Origin: Aquipseudomonas alcaligenes NBRC 14159
GTDB taxonomy: Bacteria > Pseudomonadota > Gammaproteobacteria > Pseudomonadales > Pseudomonadaceae
DNA: 64,000 bases
Assembly (NCBI RefSeq): GCF_000467105.1
Contig: NZ_BATI01000007.1
Location: forward strand, 124,001-188,000
Direction of reading: 5' to 3'
The position numbers and the translations under genes are program-made. Each line of letters opens with the position of its first letter. Position 1 is the first letter of the stretch. Shown here piece after piece: positions 10,855 to 19,541 of the stretch. Under the pieces are notes generated by a model. The model saw nothing but the letters and a program-made list of their open reading frames with translations, did no database searches and had not been told where the DNA came from.

Positions 10855-13347
10855 TCAGACTTCGCGCAGCACCGTCAGCGGCGAGGCGTTCAACGCCCGT
10901 CGCGTGCCCCAGACACCCGCACCCCCGACTAGCAGGGCGCCGATCAGCGGCAACAGCAGCAGCCAGGGATGCGGCTGCCACTGCAACTCCAGCGCATAGC
11001 GGTACAGCAGGAAGCTCGCCAGCTCGCAGCCGACCGCCGCCAGCAATCCGCTGCCGGCGCCCAGCAGGCCGAACTCGGCACGCCGTGCGCGCAGCAGCAG
11101 GCGCCGCTCCGCACCCAGCGCGCGCAGCAGGGCGCCCTGACGCAGGCGCTCGTCGAGGGTCGCCTGCAGGCCGGCGAACAGCACCGCCAGGCCGGCCGCG
11201 AGGACGAACAGCAGCACGTACTCCACCGCCAGGCTGACCTGGGCCATGATGCTGCGCAGCTGCTCCAGCAGGGCCTCGACCTGCAGCAGGGTGACGGCGG
11301 GGAACTGGCGCGACAGCTCCACCAGCTGCTTCTCGCTGTGCGGCGGCAGGTAGAAGCTGGTCAGGTAGGTGGCCGGCAGATCCTGCAAAGTGCCCGGCTC
11401 GAAGATCATGTAGAAGTTGGGCTGGAAACTGTCCCACTCCACCTGGCGCAGGCTGCTGACCCGCGCCTTGCGCTCCAGGCCACCAACACTGAAGTTCAGT
11501 TCGTCGCCCAGTTTCAGGCCGAGGCTCTCGGCCAGCTCGGACTCCACCGAGACGCCGGGCAGATCACTCTGTGGCAGGTCATTCCACCACTGGCCATCGA
11601 CCAGCACGTTGCCCGCAGGAAGGTTCGCCGCCCAGGTCAGGCTGAGGTCGCGCTGGATGGCGCGTTCCCCCTGGCTGTCCTTGCTGACGATGCCCTGCAC
11701 CGGCTCGCCGTTGATCAGAGTCAGGCGCCCGGCAACGATCGGGTAGAGCGGTGCCGGATGCGGTGACAGCCCGGCCAGGCGCGCGGCGAAGGCTTCGCGC
11801 TCTTCTGGCAGGACGTTGAGCGCGAAGTGGTTGGGTGATTCCGCGGGCAGCTGGTCCTGCCAGGTATCCAGCAGTTCGCCACGCAGCAGGGCGATCAGCG
11901 CCATGGCCAGCAGGATCAGGCCGAAGGCCAGCGACTGGCCGGCAGCCGCCAGCGGATGGCGCAGCAACTGGCCGAGGCCGAGGCGCCAGGGCAGGGAGGC
12001 GCGCGCGAGCAGGCGGCGCAGGGCGTTCAGGCCGAATAGCAGCGCGCCGCCGAGCAGCAGGGTGGCGAGCAGGCCGCCGCCGAGCAGACCCAGCGTCAGT
12101 TTAAGGTCCAGGCTCAGGCGCCACATGATCAGACCCAGGGCCAGCAATGCGGCGCCATATACCAGCCAGCTGCTGGGGGGCACGGGCAGCAGGTCGCGGC
12201 GCAGTACGCGCAGCGGCGGCACGCGCCCCAGGGCGGCCAGCGGTGGCAAGGCAAAGCCCGCAAGGGCTACCAGTCCAGTAGCCATTCCAGCGATTGCCGG
12301 CAGCAGGCCGCCCGGCGGCACGCCCGGGGGCAGCAGGCCTTGCAGCAATTTGAACAGCACCAGCTGGCCTATCCAGCCAAGCAGGGCGCCAGCGAGGCAC
12401 GCCAACAGCCCGAGCATGGCCAGCTGCAGGCCAAAGAGACTCAGTGCTTCGCGGCGCGACAGTCCCAGGCAGCGCAGCAGCGCACTGGCGTCGAAACGAC
12501 GGGCGGCGAAGCGCGCGGCAGACAGCGCCACCGCGACGCCAGCCAGCAGCACGGCAGCCAGGCTGGCCAGATTCAGGTAGCGCTCGGCGCGGCCCAGGGC
12601 GCCACCGATCTGGCGGTTACCATCGCGCGCGTCCTCCAGGCGCTGGTGAGCGGCCAGGTCTTTCTCGGTCGCTTCGCGATAACGCGCCAGCGTTTCGCTA
12701 TCGCCACGCCAGAGGTCGCGGTAGCGTACCCGGCTGCCCGGCTGCACCACGCCGGTGGAGGCCAGGTCTTCAAGGTTGATCAGCACGCGCGGCGTGAGGC
12801 TGTAGAAGTCGCCGGCGCGATCCGGCTCGTAGGTCAGCACCCGGGTCAGGCGCAACTGGCGGTTGCCGACCTCGATGCTCTGGCCGATCCGCAGATCCAG
12901 CGCGGCAAACAGGCGGGCCTCGGCCCAGGCTTCACCGGGACGCGGCCCGCCGCCAGGCTGTTCGGCGGCGTAAGGCTCGGCGGCACTTTTCAGTTCGCCG
13001 CGCAGCGGATAGCCGCCGCTGGCGGCCTTGATACTGGCCAGCTGAATGCTCTGCTCGCCGGCAATCACACTGGCGAACTCGACCACCTGGGCATGCTCCA
13101 GCCCCAGCTGTGTGCCGGCCTCGATCTGCTCGGGCAGGGCGGCGGCGCTACCGCTCAGCACCAGGTCGGCGCCGAGGAACTCGGTGGCGCGCAACAGCAT
13201 GGCGCCGTTGAGGCGCGCGCCGAAGTAGCCGATGGCCGTGCTGGCGGCCACGGCTACCAGCAGGGCAAAGAACAGCACGCGCAGCTCGCCGGCTCGGGCG
13301 TCGCGCAGCAACTGGCGCCAGGCAAGAACGAACAGGCGGGCGCGCAT
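10855..13347 (-). CDS. ybbP: ABC transporter permease, FtsX/MacB-type (YbbP family)
   Basis: This 830-residue protein has about ten membrane segments in clusters at the N-terminus, middle and C-terminus, with two FtsX-like permease units and large periplasmic domains. This is the layout of YbbP-type permeases related to LolCE and MacB. Such complexes usually act on lipids, lipoproteins or periplasmic cargo rather than importing solutes; the cargo of YbbAP is unknown. The ATG at 13347 shares a base with the stop of the ATPase gene (TGATG), so the two are coupled. The YbbA-YbbP pair opposite tesA is also the E. coli arrangement. Confidence 0.85.
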   Translation of the reverse strand: MRARLFVLAWRQLLRDARAGELRVLFFALLVAVAASTAIGYFGARLNGAMLLRATEFLGADLVLSGSAAALPEQIEAGTQLGLEHAQVVEFASVIAGEQSIQLASIKAASGGYPLRGELKSAAEPYAAEQPGGGPRPGEAWAEARLFAALDLRIGQSIEVGNRQLRLTRVLTYEPDRAGDFYSLTPRVLINLEDLASTGVVQPGSRVRYRDLWRGDSETLARYREATEKDLAAHQRLEDARDGNRQIGGALGRAERYLNLASLAAVLLAGVAVALSAARFAARRFDASALLRCLGLSRREALSLFGLQLAMLGLLACLAGALLGWIGQLVLFKLLQGLLPPGVPPGGLLPAIAGMATGLVALAGFALPPLAALGRVPPLRVLRRDLLPVPPSSWLVYGAALLALGLIMWRLSLDLKLTLGLLGGGLLATLLLGGALLFGLNALRRLLARASLPWRLGLGQLLRHPLAAAGQSLAFGLILLAMALIALLRGELLDTWQDQLPAESPNHFALNVLPEEREAFAARLAGLSPHPAPLYPIVAGRLTLINGEPVQGIVSKDSQGERAIQRDLSLTWAANLPAGNVLVDGQWWNDLPQSDLPGVSVESELAESLGLKLGDELNFSVGGLERKARVSSLRQVEWDSFQPNFYMIFEPGTLQDLPATYLTSFYLPPHSEKQLVELSRQFPAVTLLQVEALLEQLRSIMAQVSLAVEYVLLFVLAAGLAVLFAGLQATLDERLRQGALLRALGAERRLLLRARRAEFGLLGAGSGLLAAVGCELASFLLYRYALELQWQPHPWLLLLPLIGALLVGGAGVWGTRRALNASPLTVLREV

Positions 13348-14030
13348 CAGGGTTCCACGCTGTCGATCAGGCGCCCGGCTTCCAGGCGGATCAGGCGCCG
13401 GCAACGATGCGCCAGGCGCTCGTCATGGGTGACCAGTACCAGCGTGGTGCCGCGCTCCTTGTTCAGCTCGAACAGCAGATCGCTGATGCGCTCGCCGGTG
13501 TGGCTGTCGAGGTTGCCGGTCGGCTCGTCGGCGAAGAGTATCGCCGGCTCGGCAGCGAAGGCGCGGGCAATGGCCACACGCTGCTGCTCGCCGCCCGAGA
13601 GCTGGCGCGGGTAGTGGCTGAAGCGCTGACCCAGGCCGACTCGCTCCAGCAGCGTTGCGGCACGCTGGCGGGCGTCGCTGCGTCCTTCCAGCTCCAGCGG
13701 CAGCATGACGTTTTCCAGGGCGTTGAGGTTGTCCAGCAGCTGGAATGACTGGAACACGAAACCGACATGCTCGGCGCGCACCCGCGCGCGGCGGTCCTCG
13801 TCCAGTGCCTGCAGCGCGTGGCCCGCCAGTTCGACCTCGCCGGAGCTGGGCAGGTCGAGCCCTGCGAGCAGGCCCAGCAGCGTGGATTTGCCGGAGCCGG
13901 AACTGCCAACGATGGCCAGGCTGTCGCCTTTCGCCAGATCCAGCGACAGGTCGTGGAGGATGGCCAGCTCACCTTCCGTGCTGGGGACCACTTTGCTAAG
14001 GTGCCGCGCATTAAGAATGCTTGCGCTCAT
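13347..14030 (-). CDS. ybbA: ABC transporter ATP-binding protein (YbbA family)
   Basis: This 227-residue nucleotide-binding subunit has Walker A GSSGSGKST, signature LSGGEQQRVAIARA and Walker B AILFADEPTGNLD, followed by the H-loop VTHDERLAHR. It belongs to the LolD/MacB group and powers the YbbP permease encoded immediately downstream. I chose the ATG at 14030 (MSASILNARHLSKV) because it begins the normal domain; longer frames upstream run antisense through tesA. Only 10 bases separate it from the tesA start. Confidence 0.92.
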   Translation of the reverse strand: MSASILNARHLSKVVPSTEGELAILHDLSLDLAKGDSLAIVGSSGSGKSTLLGLLAGLDLPSSGEVELAGHALQALDEDRRARVRAEHVGFVFQSFQLLDNLNALENVMLPLELEGRSDARQRAATLLERVGLGQRFSHYPRQLSGGEQQRVAIARAFAAEPAILFADEPTGNLDSHTGERISDLLFELNKERGTTLVLVTHDERLAHRCRRLIRLEAGRLIDSVEP

Positions 14031-14040
14031 GGAGAATCCG

Positions 14041-14646
14041 ATGCGTGCGTTGTGGGTGAGCGGTGCACTGACACTGCTGATGTGGGCACAGGGCGCACTG
14101 GCCGGCACCGTCCTGGTGGTCGGGGATAGTATCAGCGCCGCTTTGGGGGTGGATACCCGCCAGGGTTGGGTCGCACTGCTGCAGAAACGCCTGCAGGACG
14201 GCGGTTTCGAGCATCGTGTAGTCAATGCTTCGATCAGTGGCGATACCAGCTCGGGCGGCGCCGCGCGGCTGCCGGCGCTGCTTGCGCAGCATCAGCCGGA
14301 GCTGGTGATCATCGAGTTGGGCGGCAACGATGGCCTGCGTGGCCAGCCGCTGGTGCAATTGCAACAAAATCTTGCGCGGATGATCGACGCCTCCCGCGCG
14401 GCGGAGGCCGAAGTGCTGCTGTTGGGCATGCGTCTGCCGCCCAACTACGGTCAGCGCTACACCCAGGCGTTCGCCAATGTTTATGCGGACCTGGCCGCGG
14501 GCAAGCAGGTGGCCCTGGTGCCGTTTCTGCTCGAGGGGGTCGGTGGTGTCCCGGGGATGATGCAGGCAGACGGCATCCACCCAACGGCAGCGGCTCAGCC
14601 GATCATGCTGGAGAACGTCTGGCCGACGCTGGAGCCGCTGCTCTGA
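14041..14646 (+). CDS. tesA: Multifunctional acyl-CoA thioesterase I / protease I / lysophospholipase L1
   Basis: This 201-residue SGNH hydrolase has a signal peptide (residues 1-21, ending QGALA). The four SGNH blocks are present: GDSISAALGVD with nucleophile Ser30, NASISGDTSSGG, ELGGNDGLRG and ADGIHPTAAAQ with catalytic Asp and His. TesA is a periplasmic esterase acting on acyl-CoA thioesters, lysophospholipids and aryl esters. GGAG at 14031-14034 is its ribosome site and fills the whole gap to the divergent ybbA gene, so the promoters of both genes must lie in the other's coding region. Confidence 0.94.
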   Translation: MRALWVSGALTLLMWAQGALAGTVLVVGDSISAALGVDTRQGWVALLQKRLQDGGFEHRVVNASISGDTSSGGAARLPALLAQHQPELVIIELGGNDGLRGQPLVQLQQNLARMIDASRAAEAEVLLLGMRLPPNYGQRYTQAFANVYADLAAGKQVALVPFLLEGVGGVPGMMQADGIHPTAAAQPIMLENVWPTLEPLL

Positions 14647-14702
14647 GCCTTCCCCGCCTGCGGGCTTTCGGCTATCGTGGCGCCCCCGCCCTGGAGCCGT
14701 GA

Positions 14703-14984
14703 ATGCCGCGTCCCGCCTGGTCCCTGTACGCCTACCAACTGATCGTGCCCGACGAACAGCTTGACCTGTTCGCCTGCCGTGAGGCCAAGGTGCATCTGGT
14801 TGCGCGCCAGTTGGAGCTGGGCGGATTCGCCGATCGCACCCTGTGTGGCGGCTTGCTGCCTGCGCTACCGGTGATGCGTGATGTGGACAGGGCCGGCCTG
14901 CGCGACAGGCGACTGTGTGCCTACTGTCGCGAGATCCTCGAGGCGCAGCGTCGCGGTGAACGGCCGCTGTGGGCCGAAACCTGA
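14703..14984 (+). CDS. Conserved hypothetical protein (93 aa)
   Basis: This small soluble protein has three cysteines: one in FACREAK and two in LCAYCREI, the latter a CxxC pair near the C-terminus that might bind metal. I recognise no domain. It opens MPRPAWSLYAYQLIVPDE, with GGAG 8 bases upstream. It lies between tesA and the L,D-transpeptidase, as a short unknown does in P. aeruginosa from memory. Confidence 0.7.
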   Translation: MPRPAWSLYAYQLIVPDEQLDLFACREAKVHLVARQLELGGFADRTLCGGLLPALPVMRDVDRAGLRDRRLCAYCREILEAQRRGERPLWAET

Positions 14985-15058
14985 GCTCTCCCGGCGCGCG
15001 TGCCGCCGGTGTACAATCCCGAGTCTTTCCATCAGCCATTCTTGCCAAGGATTTACGG

Positions 15059-16012
15059 ATGTTGTCGCTCGCCCGCTCCCTGAGCCTCGCCAGCCTGATC
15101 GTGGCCGGCCCTGCTGCCGCCCTCGAACTGCCTCTGCCGCCTCCGGGCGAAGATATCGTCGGTCAGATCCAGGTGATCAAGGCCAAGTACGAAGACACCT
15201 TCGCCGATATCGCCACGGCCAACGACCTGGGTTATCTGGAAATGGTGGCGGCCAACCCGGGGGTTGACGCCTGGCTGCCGGGCGAGGGCGCCGAGATCAT
15301 CCTGCCGACCCGCTATATCCTGCCGCCGGGCCCACGTGAAGGTATCGTCATCAACCTGGCCGAGTACCGCATGTACTACTTCCCGAAAGGGCAGAACGTT
15401 GTGCACACCTTCCCGCTGGGTATCGGTCGCGAAGGCTGGGGTTCGCCCATTGCCCACACCACCATCACCGCCAAGACGCCGAACCCGGGCTGGACGCCGC
15501 CAGCGTCCATTCGCGCCGAGCACGCTGCCGATGGCGATCCGCTGCCGGCCTACGTACCGCCGGGCCCGAACAACCCGCTGGGGCCGTTCAAGTTCACCCT
15601 GGGTACTCCTGGCTACCTGATCCATGGCTCGAACAAGAAGTTCGGCATCGGCATGCGGGTCAGCCACGGTTGCTTCCGCATGCTCAACAACAATGTGCTG
15701 GAGCTGGCCAAGATGGCGCCGGTGGGGACTTCCGTGCGCATCGTCAATGAGCCGTACAAGTTCGGCGTCAGCGGCGGCAAGATTTACCTTGAGGCCCATG
15801 AGCCGCTGAGTGACAGCGGCGAGCCGTCTGTTGTCGACAAGCACACCGCCGTGATCAATGCCCTGCTGAAGAACGAGCAGCTTGCCGGCAGCATGCGCCT
15901 GGACTGGGACATGGTGCGCGAGGTGGTAGCCTCCGAAGATGGCATGCCGATCGAGATCGCCGTGCCTCAGGAGGCGGTGGCCAACCACGAGGCCGCTCCG
16001 CTGGAGATGTAA
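15059..16012 (+). CDS. L,D-transpeptidase (ErfK/YbiS/YcfS/YnhG family)
   Basis: This 317-residue periplasmic enzyme has a signal peptide (residues 1-21), a LysM-like peptidoglycan-binding unit (about 36-85, YEDTFADIATANDLGYLEMVxxNP) and a YkuD catalytic domain (about 98-235). The active-site stretch is HGSNKKFGIGMRVSHGCFRM with nucleophile Cys205. Enzymes of this layout in E. coli anchor Braun lipoprotein to peptidoglycan or make 3-3 cross-links. It faces oprI, which encodes the small abundant lipoprotein with a C-terminal lysine, a natural substrate candidate. Two back-to-back terminators separate them. Confidence 0.92.
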   Translation: MLSLARSLSLASLIVAGPAAALELPLPPPGEDIVGQIQVIKAKYEDTFADIATANDLGYLEMVAANPGVDAWLPGEGAEIILPTRYILPPGPREGIVINLAEYRMYYFPKGQNVVHTFPLGIGREGWGSPIAHTTITAKTPNPGWTPPASIRAEHAADGDPLPAYVPPGPNNPLGPFKFTLGTPGYLIHGSNKKFGIGMRVSHGCFRMLNNNVLELAKMAPVGTSVRIVNEPYKFGVSGGKIYLEAHEPLSDSGEPSVVDKHTAVINALLKNEQLAGSMRLDWDMVREVVASEDGMPIEIAVPQEAVANHEAAPLEM

Positions 16013-16029
16013 GTCTCTCGATGTCGCAG

Positions 16030-16061
16030 AGCCCGCCCGCAGCAATGCCGGCGGGCTTTTT
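16030..16061 (+). terminator. Intrinsic terminator of the L,D-transpeptidase gene
   Basis: The arms AGCCCGCC (16030-16037) and GGCGGGCT (16050-16057) are followed by five Ts. It lies 17 bases after the stop codon. Confidence 0.85.
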
Positions 16062-16087
16062 GTTGGTCTGAGCAAATCGCGGGCATT

Positions 16088-16119
16088 AAAAAAGCCGCCC
16101 CGGCGAACCGGGGCGGCTT
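16088..16119 (-). terminator. Intrinsic terminator of oprI
   Basis: A very strong 12-bp stem, AAGCCGCCCCGG with loop CGAA and CCGGGGCGGCTT, is followed on the minus strand by a run of six Ts. It lies 20 bases after the oprI stop. Confidence 0.92.
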
Positions 16120-16139
16120 CTTCAAAGCCTTGGCAAGGA

Positions 16140-16391
16140 TTACTTGCGGCTGGCTTTTTCCAGCATGCGCAGAGCGCGCTCGTTGGCTTCGTCAGCGGTC
16201 TGCTGAGCCTTCTGAGCAGCGGCCAGAGCCTCGTCAGCCTTACGGTAGGCTTCGTCGGCACGAGCTTGAGCGCGGGCAGCGGCGTCTTCGGTAGCGGTCA
16301 GACGGGCTTCGGTTTCTTTGGATACGCTGCTGCAACCGGTGGCCAGAACGGCGGCCAGAGCCAGAGCAGAGAATTTCAGAACGTTGTTCAT
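16140..16391 (-). CDS. oprI: Outer membrane lipoprotein OprI
   Basis: This 83-residue lipoprotein has a signal peptide ending in the lipobox LATGC, so mature OprI begins at Cys20. The remainder is one long heptad-repeat helix rich in Ala, Glu and Arg, ending KASRK; it trimerises like Braun lipoprotein. The C-terminal lysine is the residue that would be linked to meso-diaminopimelate. OprI ties outer membrane to cell wall and is among the most abundant Pseudomonas proteins. AAGAGGAA before the ATG is a strong ribosome site, and the 5' leader holds an 8-bp stem-loop. Confidence 0.97.
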   Translation of the reverse strand: MNNVLKFSALALAAVLATGCSSVSKETEARLTATEDAAARAQARADEAYRKADEALAAAQKAQQTADEANERALRMLEKASRK

Positions 16392-16426
16392 CGTGTTCCT
16401 CTTAAGGTGGACTTTCCATGAAAAGC

Positions 16427-16448
16427 AATTTCCCGAGCGTGGGAAATT
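16427..16448 (-). other. 5' leader stem-loop of oprI mRNA
   Basis: AATTTCCC and GGGAAATT flank a six-base loop within the first few bases of the predicted transcript. A 5' hairpin of this kind can protect an abundant message from RNase E. Confidence 0.6.
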
Positions 16449-16459
16449 AGCCGGGCTAC

Positions 16460-16487
16460 ATACTACCCGTTACTTTTAGTAAGTAAA
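16460..16487 (-). promoter_or_regulatory. Candidate sigma-70 promoter of oprI
   Basis: On the minus strand TTTACT, a 16-base spacer and TAGTAT match the -35 and -10 boxes at four of six positions each. It predicts a start near 16453 and a leader of about 60 bases. A-tracts lie just upstream. Confidence 0.5.
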
Positions 16488-16721
16488 CTGGCCTCGCGCA
16501 AGGGAAGCAAAAAAAACTTTTCTCCGATCTGTATTGGTCCTTTTTTGTTTAAAAAACATACAGTTCTGGCGTTTGCAGGGCCTCCCCCTGAACTTTCGGG
16601 TGGAGTTGCAATTGGTACTCTGGTGCATTTCTGACGCATGGTCGCAGCAGGCCGAGCTTGATAAGATTGCCCGCGCCAGATTTGGCAGGAAGCAAACTCA
16701 GACAACGTCAAGGAAGTACCG

Positions 16722-17987
16722 ATGTCCAAACTCATCAAATGGGGTCTGCTGGCCATTCTGGCTGTTGCAATACTGATCAAGGTTTCGCTGTGGCTTTCGG
16801 TGCGCTCGATCATGAACGACGCCATTGCCCAGGCCTCGCCCTTCATGACGCTGAGCTATCAGGGCATCACTTCCTCATTTGACGGCAAGGTGGGCGTTGA
16901 GGGCATCAAGGTCGAGGTGCCGATGCTCAATGATGAATTTCGTATCAGGCATGCCGAACTCAAGTTCAAGAGCCTGGGGGAGCTGCTCTCATTTAAGGAG
17001 CGCCTGGCCGAGGGCAAGTTCCCGGAGCAGATGTCAGTCAGCCTGAAGGGCTTGGAAGTGGATGTGCATGGCGCCTTCATGGAGATGGTCCAGCAGGAGC
17101 CGGAGGAAGCGGATCTGGCAAGCGCCTGGTCCAGTGTCGCTTGCGGAAGCTCTCGGCAGATGGGTGTGGACGATCTGCTGGAGATGGGGTACCGGACGCT
17201 GGAGACCGACGTGGAGTTTTCCTACCTGTTCCAGCCCGGAGCTCAAACCCTGGCACTTAATCTGACCGCCGACGTACGCGACTTGGGTGACTACCGCCTG
17301 AATCTGTCGCTGGCCAACATGTCGGAAAAACCAGGCGATCTGCGAGTAAATCCGCCTCGCATGTCGGCGCTGGTAGTCGAGGTCAATGACAACCAGTACC
17401 AGCGCAAGATCGTTAGCTACTGCGCCGGCAAGCTAGGCCAGTCGGACGAGCAGTACCTGGAAACCTCGATCAAGCATCTGGATCAATCCCTGCGCGCGCA
17501 GCGTATTGCTCTGGCGCCTGAGGTGCTGAGTGCGCTGAAGGATTACTACAAGGACCCGCAATCGCTGCGTATCGAGCTGCGTCCGACTGAGGGTGCGACC
17601 CTGGATGGGTTGCAGTTCTTCGAAGCGAAGGACGTTGTGGCCATGTTGCGCCCGGTGGTCCTGATCAACCAGCAAGTAGTTGAACCTCTCGCCTTCTCCT
17701 GGGTCGATCCCAAGGCTGCTCCCGTATCCCATGCCGATGAGTTGGTGCGCGCGGAGGGCGAGGACGCCGTAGCCAAGGATCCACGCTACGATTTCGTCGA
17801 TGTGCGAAGCCTGCCCGATCATGCCGGTAAACGGCTACAGTTCATTACCTATGAAGGCACTTACTATCAGGGCGTGCTGCACAAGGTCGAGAATGGCAAA
17901 GTGTTCCTGACGGTGCAGATGGGCACCGGTTCTGCCGAGATGTTTCTTCGGCTGGAAAAGATCGATAAGGTAAGGGTGTTGTTTTGA
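16722..17987 (+). CDS. Membrane-anchored protein of unknown function (421 aa)
   Basis: I do not recognise a family. An N-terminal hydrophobic helix (residues 6-26) anchors a large, presumably periplasmic domain. The first part (about 40-240) alternates short beta-rich stretches (FMTLSYQGITSSFDGKVGVEG, LKFKSLGEL, ETDVEFSYLF, LALNLTADVRDLGDYRLNLS), reminiscent of AsmA-like or lipid-binding beta repeats. A C-terminal part (about 360-421) ends in GTYYQGVLHKVENGKVFLTV, an SH3-like fold. Cysteines occur in VACGSS and SYCAGK. The gene is less GC-rich than its neighbours. The next gene starts 19 bases after the stop, suggesting an operon. Confidence 0.75.
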   Translation: MSKLIKWGLLAILAVAILIKVSLWLSVRSIMNDAIAQASPFMTLSYQGITSSFDGKVGVEGIKVEVPMLNDEFRIRHAELKFKSLGELLSFKERLAEGKFPEQMSVSLKGLEVDVHGAFMEMVQQEPEEADLASAWSSVACGSSRQMGVDDLLEMGYRTLETDVEFSYLFQPGAQTLALNLTADVRDLGDYRLNLSLANMSEKPGDLRVNPPRMSALVVEVNDNQYQRKIVSYCAGKLGQSDEQYLETSIKHLDQSLRAQRIALAPEVLSALKDYYKDPQSLRIELRPTEGATLDGLQFFEAKDVVAMLRPVVLINQQVVEPLAFSWVDPKAAPVSHADELVRAEGEDAVAKDPRYDFVDVRSLPDHAGKRLQFITYEGTYYQGVLHKVENGKVFLTVQMGTGSAEMFLRLEKIDKVRVLF

Positions 17988-18006
17988 TGCCTGTTGAGGA
18001 GATGAA

Positions 18007-18288
18007 ATGAGCGAGGGTGTGTCCATCCACCATGACCAGGCGGGTCATCAGTTCGAGGCCGTGATCGACGGTCACCGCGCCTATCTGGCCTACATGGATC
18101 TGGGCAAGCAGACGCTCGACATCTATCGCACCTTCGTACCGAATCCGCTGCGCGGACGTGGCATCGCCGCGGCGCTGACCGAGCAGGCGCTGGAGTATGC
18201 CGAGGCCATGGGCTACACGGTGATTCCCTCATGCTCCTATGTGGAGCGCTACTTGGAGCGCCGCCAGCGGCAGCAGCCCAGGTACTGA
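18007..18288 (+). CDS. GNAT-like N-acetyltransferase domain protein (YjdJ family)
   Basis: This short 93-residue Gcn5-related protein contains only the acetyl-CoA-binding core. The pyrophosphate loop is PNPLRGRGIAAAL, preceded by TLDIYRTFV, and it ends with the family stretch IPSCSYVERYLERR. Members of this mini-GNAT group are widespread; substrates are unknown. GAGGAG lies just before the ATG at 18007. A terminator shared with the convergent DAHP synthase gene follows. Confidence 0.88.
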   Translation: MSEGVSIHHDQAGHQFEAVIDGHRAYLAYMDLGKQTLDIYRTFVPNPLRGRGIAAALTEQALEYAEAMGYTVIPSCSYVERYLERRQRQQPRY

Positions 18289-18300
18289 GCGTGAGCAAAG

Positions 18301-18328
18301 AAAAACGCCGGGCAATGCCCGGCGTTTT
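18301..18328. terminator. Bidirectional intrinsic terminator
   Basis: AAAAACGCCGGGC-AAT-GCCCGGCGTTTT serves both the acetyltransferase gene and the convergent DAHP synthase gene. Confidence 0.88.
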
Positions 18329-18343
18329 CGTTTCTGCCTGTCC

Positions 18344-19420
18344 TCAGCCGCGCTGGCGCTTGGGCAGTACGTCCTTGAGCTTGGCGTGCATGCTGCGCAG
18401 GGTCTTCTCGGTAGTGTCCCAGTCGATGCAGGCATCGGTGATGGAGACGCCGTACTTGAGGTCGCAGAGGTTCTTCGGAATCGCCTGGCTGCCCCAGCCC
18501 AGATGGCTTTCCACCATCAGACCAACGATGGAGCTGTTGCCTTCGAGGATCTGGTTGGCGACGTTTTCCATGACCAGCGGCTGCAGTGCTGGATCCTTGT
18601 TGGAGTTGGCGTGGCTGCAGTCGACCATGATGTTCGGGCGAATCTTGGCCTTGGTCAGTTCCTGCTCGCAGATGGCGACGCTGACCGAGTCATAGTTGGG
18701 CTTGCCGTTGCCGCCGCGCAGTACCACATGGCCGTAGGCGTTGCCCTTGGTGGTGACGATGGAGACGCCACCTTCCTGGTTGATGCCGAGGAAGCGGTGC
18801 GGGCTGGAGACCGACTGCAGGGCGTTGATCGCTACGGTCAGGCCGCCGTCGGTGCCGTTCTTGAAGCCCACGGCGGACGACAGGCCGGAGGCCATCTCGC
18901 GGTGGGTCTGGGATTCGGTGGTACGGGCGCCGATGGCCGACCAACTGATCAGGTCCTGCAGGTATTGCGGGGAGATCGGGTCGAGTGCCTCGGTGGCGGT
19001 CGGCAGGCCCATCTCGGCCAGGTCGCGCAGCAGCTGGCGACCGATGTGCAGGCCATCCTGAATCTTGAACGAGTCATCCAGGTAGGGATCGTTGATCAGG
19101 CCTTTCCAGCCGACCGTGGTGCGCGGTTTTTCGAAGTACACGCGCATGACCAGGAACAGGCTGTCGGAAACCTCGGCTGCCAGCACCTTGAGGCGCTCGG
19201 CATACTCGTGGGCTGCCTTGATGTCGTGGATCGAGCAGGGGCCGACCACCACGAACAGACGGTGGTCCTTGCCGTCGAGAATGTCGCGTACCACCTGGCG
19301 GCCATGGGCCACGGTGCGCTGAGCGGCTTCGGTGAGGGGGATTTCGCGCTTGAGCTGCGCCGGGGTGATCAGGGTTTCGTTGGACGAAACGTTGAGATCG
19401 TCAATCGGTAAATCAGCCAT
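18344..19420 (-). CDS. 3-deoxy-7-phosphoheptulonate (DAHP) synthase, class I
   Basis: This 358-residue enzyme of the AroF/AroG/AroH type makes DAHP from phosphoenolpyruvate and erythrose 4-phosphate, the first step of aromatic amino-acid synthesis. Family stretches visible are VVGPCSIHD, YFEKPRTTVGWKGLINDP, ARTTESQTHREMASGLS, VGFKNGTDG, GNGKPNYDS and DCSHANSNKD, including metal- and PEP-binding residues. The N-terminal arm that carries feedback-control residues is present. Which aromatic amino acid inhibits it cannot be read safely, so I give no symbol. I chose the ATG at 19420 (MADLPIDDLN); a 17-residue extension is unlikely. Confidence 0.93.
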   Translation of the reverse strand: MADLPIDDLNVSSNETLITPAQLKREIPLTEAAQRTVAHGRQVVRDILDGKDHRLFVVVGPCSIHDIKAAHEYAERLKVLAAEVSDSLFLVMRVYFEKPRTTVGWKGLINDPYLDDSFKIQDGLHIGRQLLRDLAEMGLPTATEALDPISPQYLQDLISWSAIGARTTESQTHREMASGLSSAVGFKNGTDGGLTVAINALQSVSSPHRFLGINQEGGVSIVTTKGNAYGHVVLRGGNGKPNYDSVSVAICEQELTKAKIRPNIMVDCSHANSNKDPALQPLVMENVANQILEGNSSIVGLMVESHLGWGSQAIPKNLCDLKYGVSITDACIDWDTTEKTLRSMHAKLKDVLPKRQRG

Positions 19421-19541
19421 CGTGGTACTCGTCAGGTCACGGGAGCCGAGCGCCTCTTCAGGCGAAATCATGGGGCGCAGCGGGGGAAGGGAACCTTAAC
19501 GCGTTCCAGGCCGCCTAGACAATGGGCGGAACCGGCCGGTA

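Larger units (their letters stand above)
16392..16721. other. 330-base intergenic region between oprI and the unknown gene
   Basis: From the oprI side it holds the ribosome site, a leader stem-loop at 16427-16448, a sigma-70 type promoter at 16460-16487, then A- and T-tracts at about 16509-16558 that could act as an upstream promoter element. The remaining stretch to 16721 should carry the promoter of the plus-strand gene, but I see no convincing -35/-10 pair there. No ORF of note. Confidence 0.7.
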
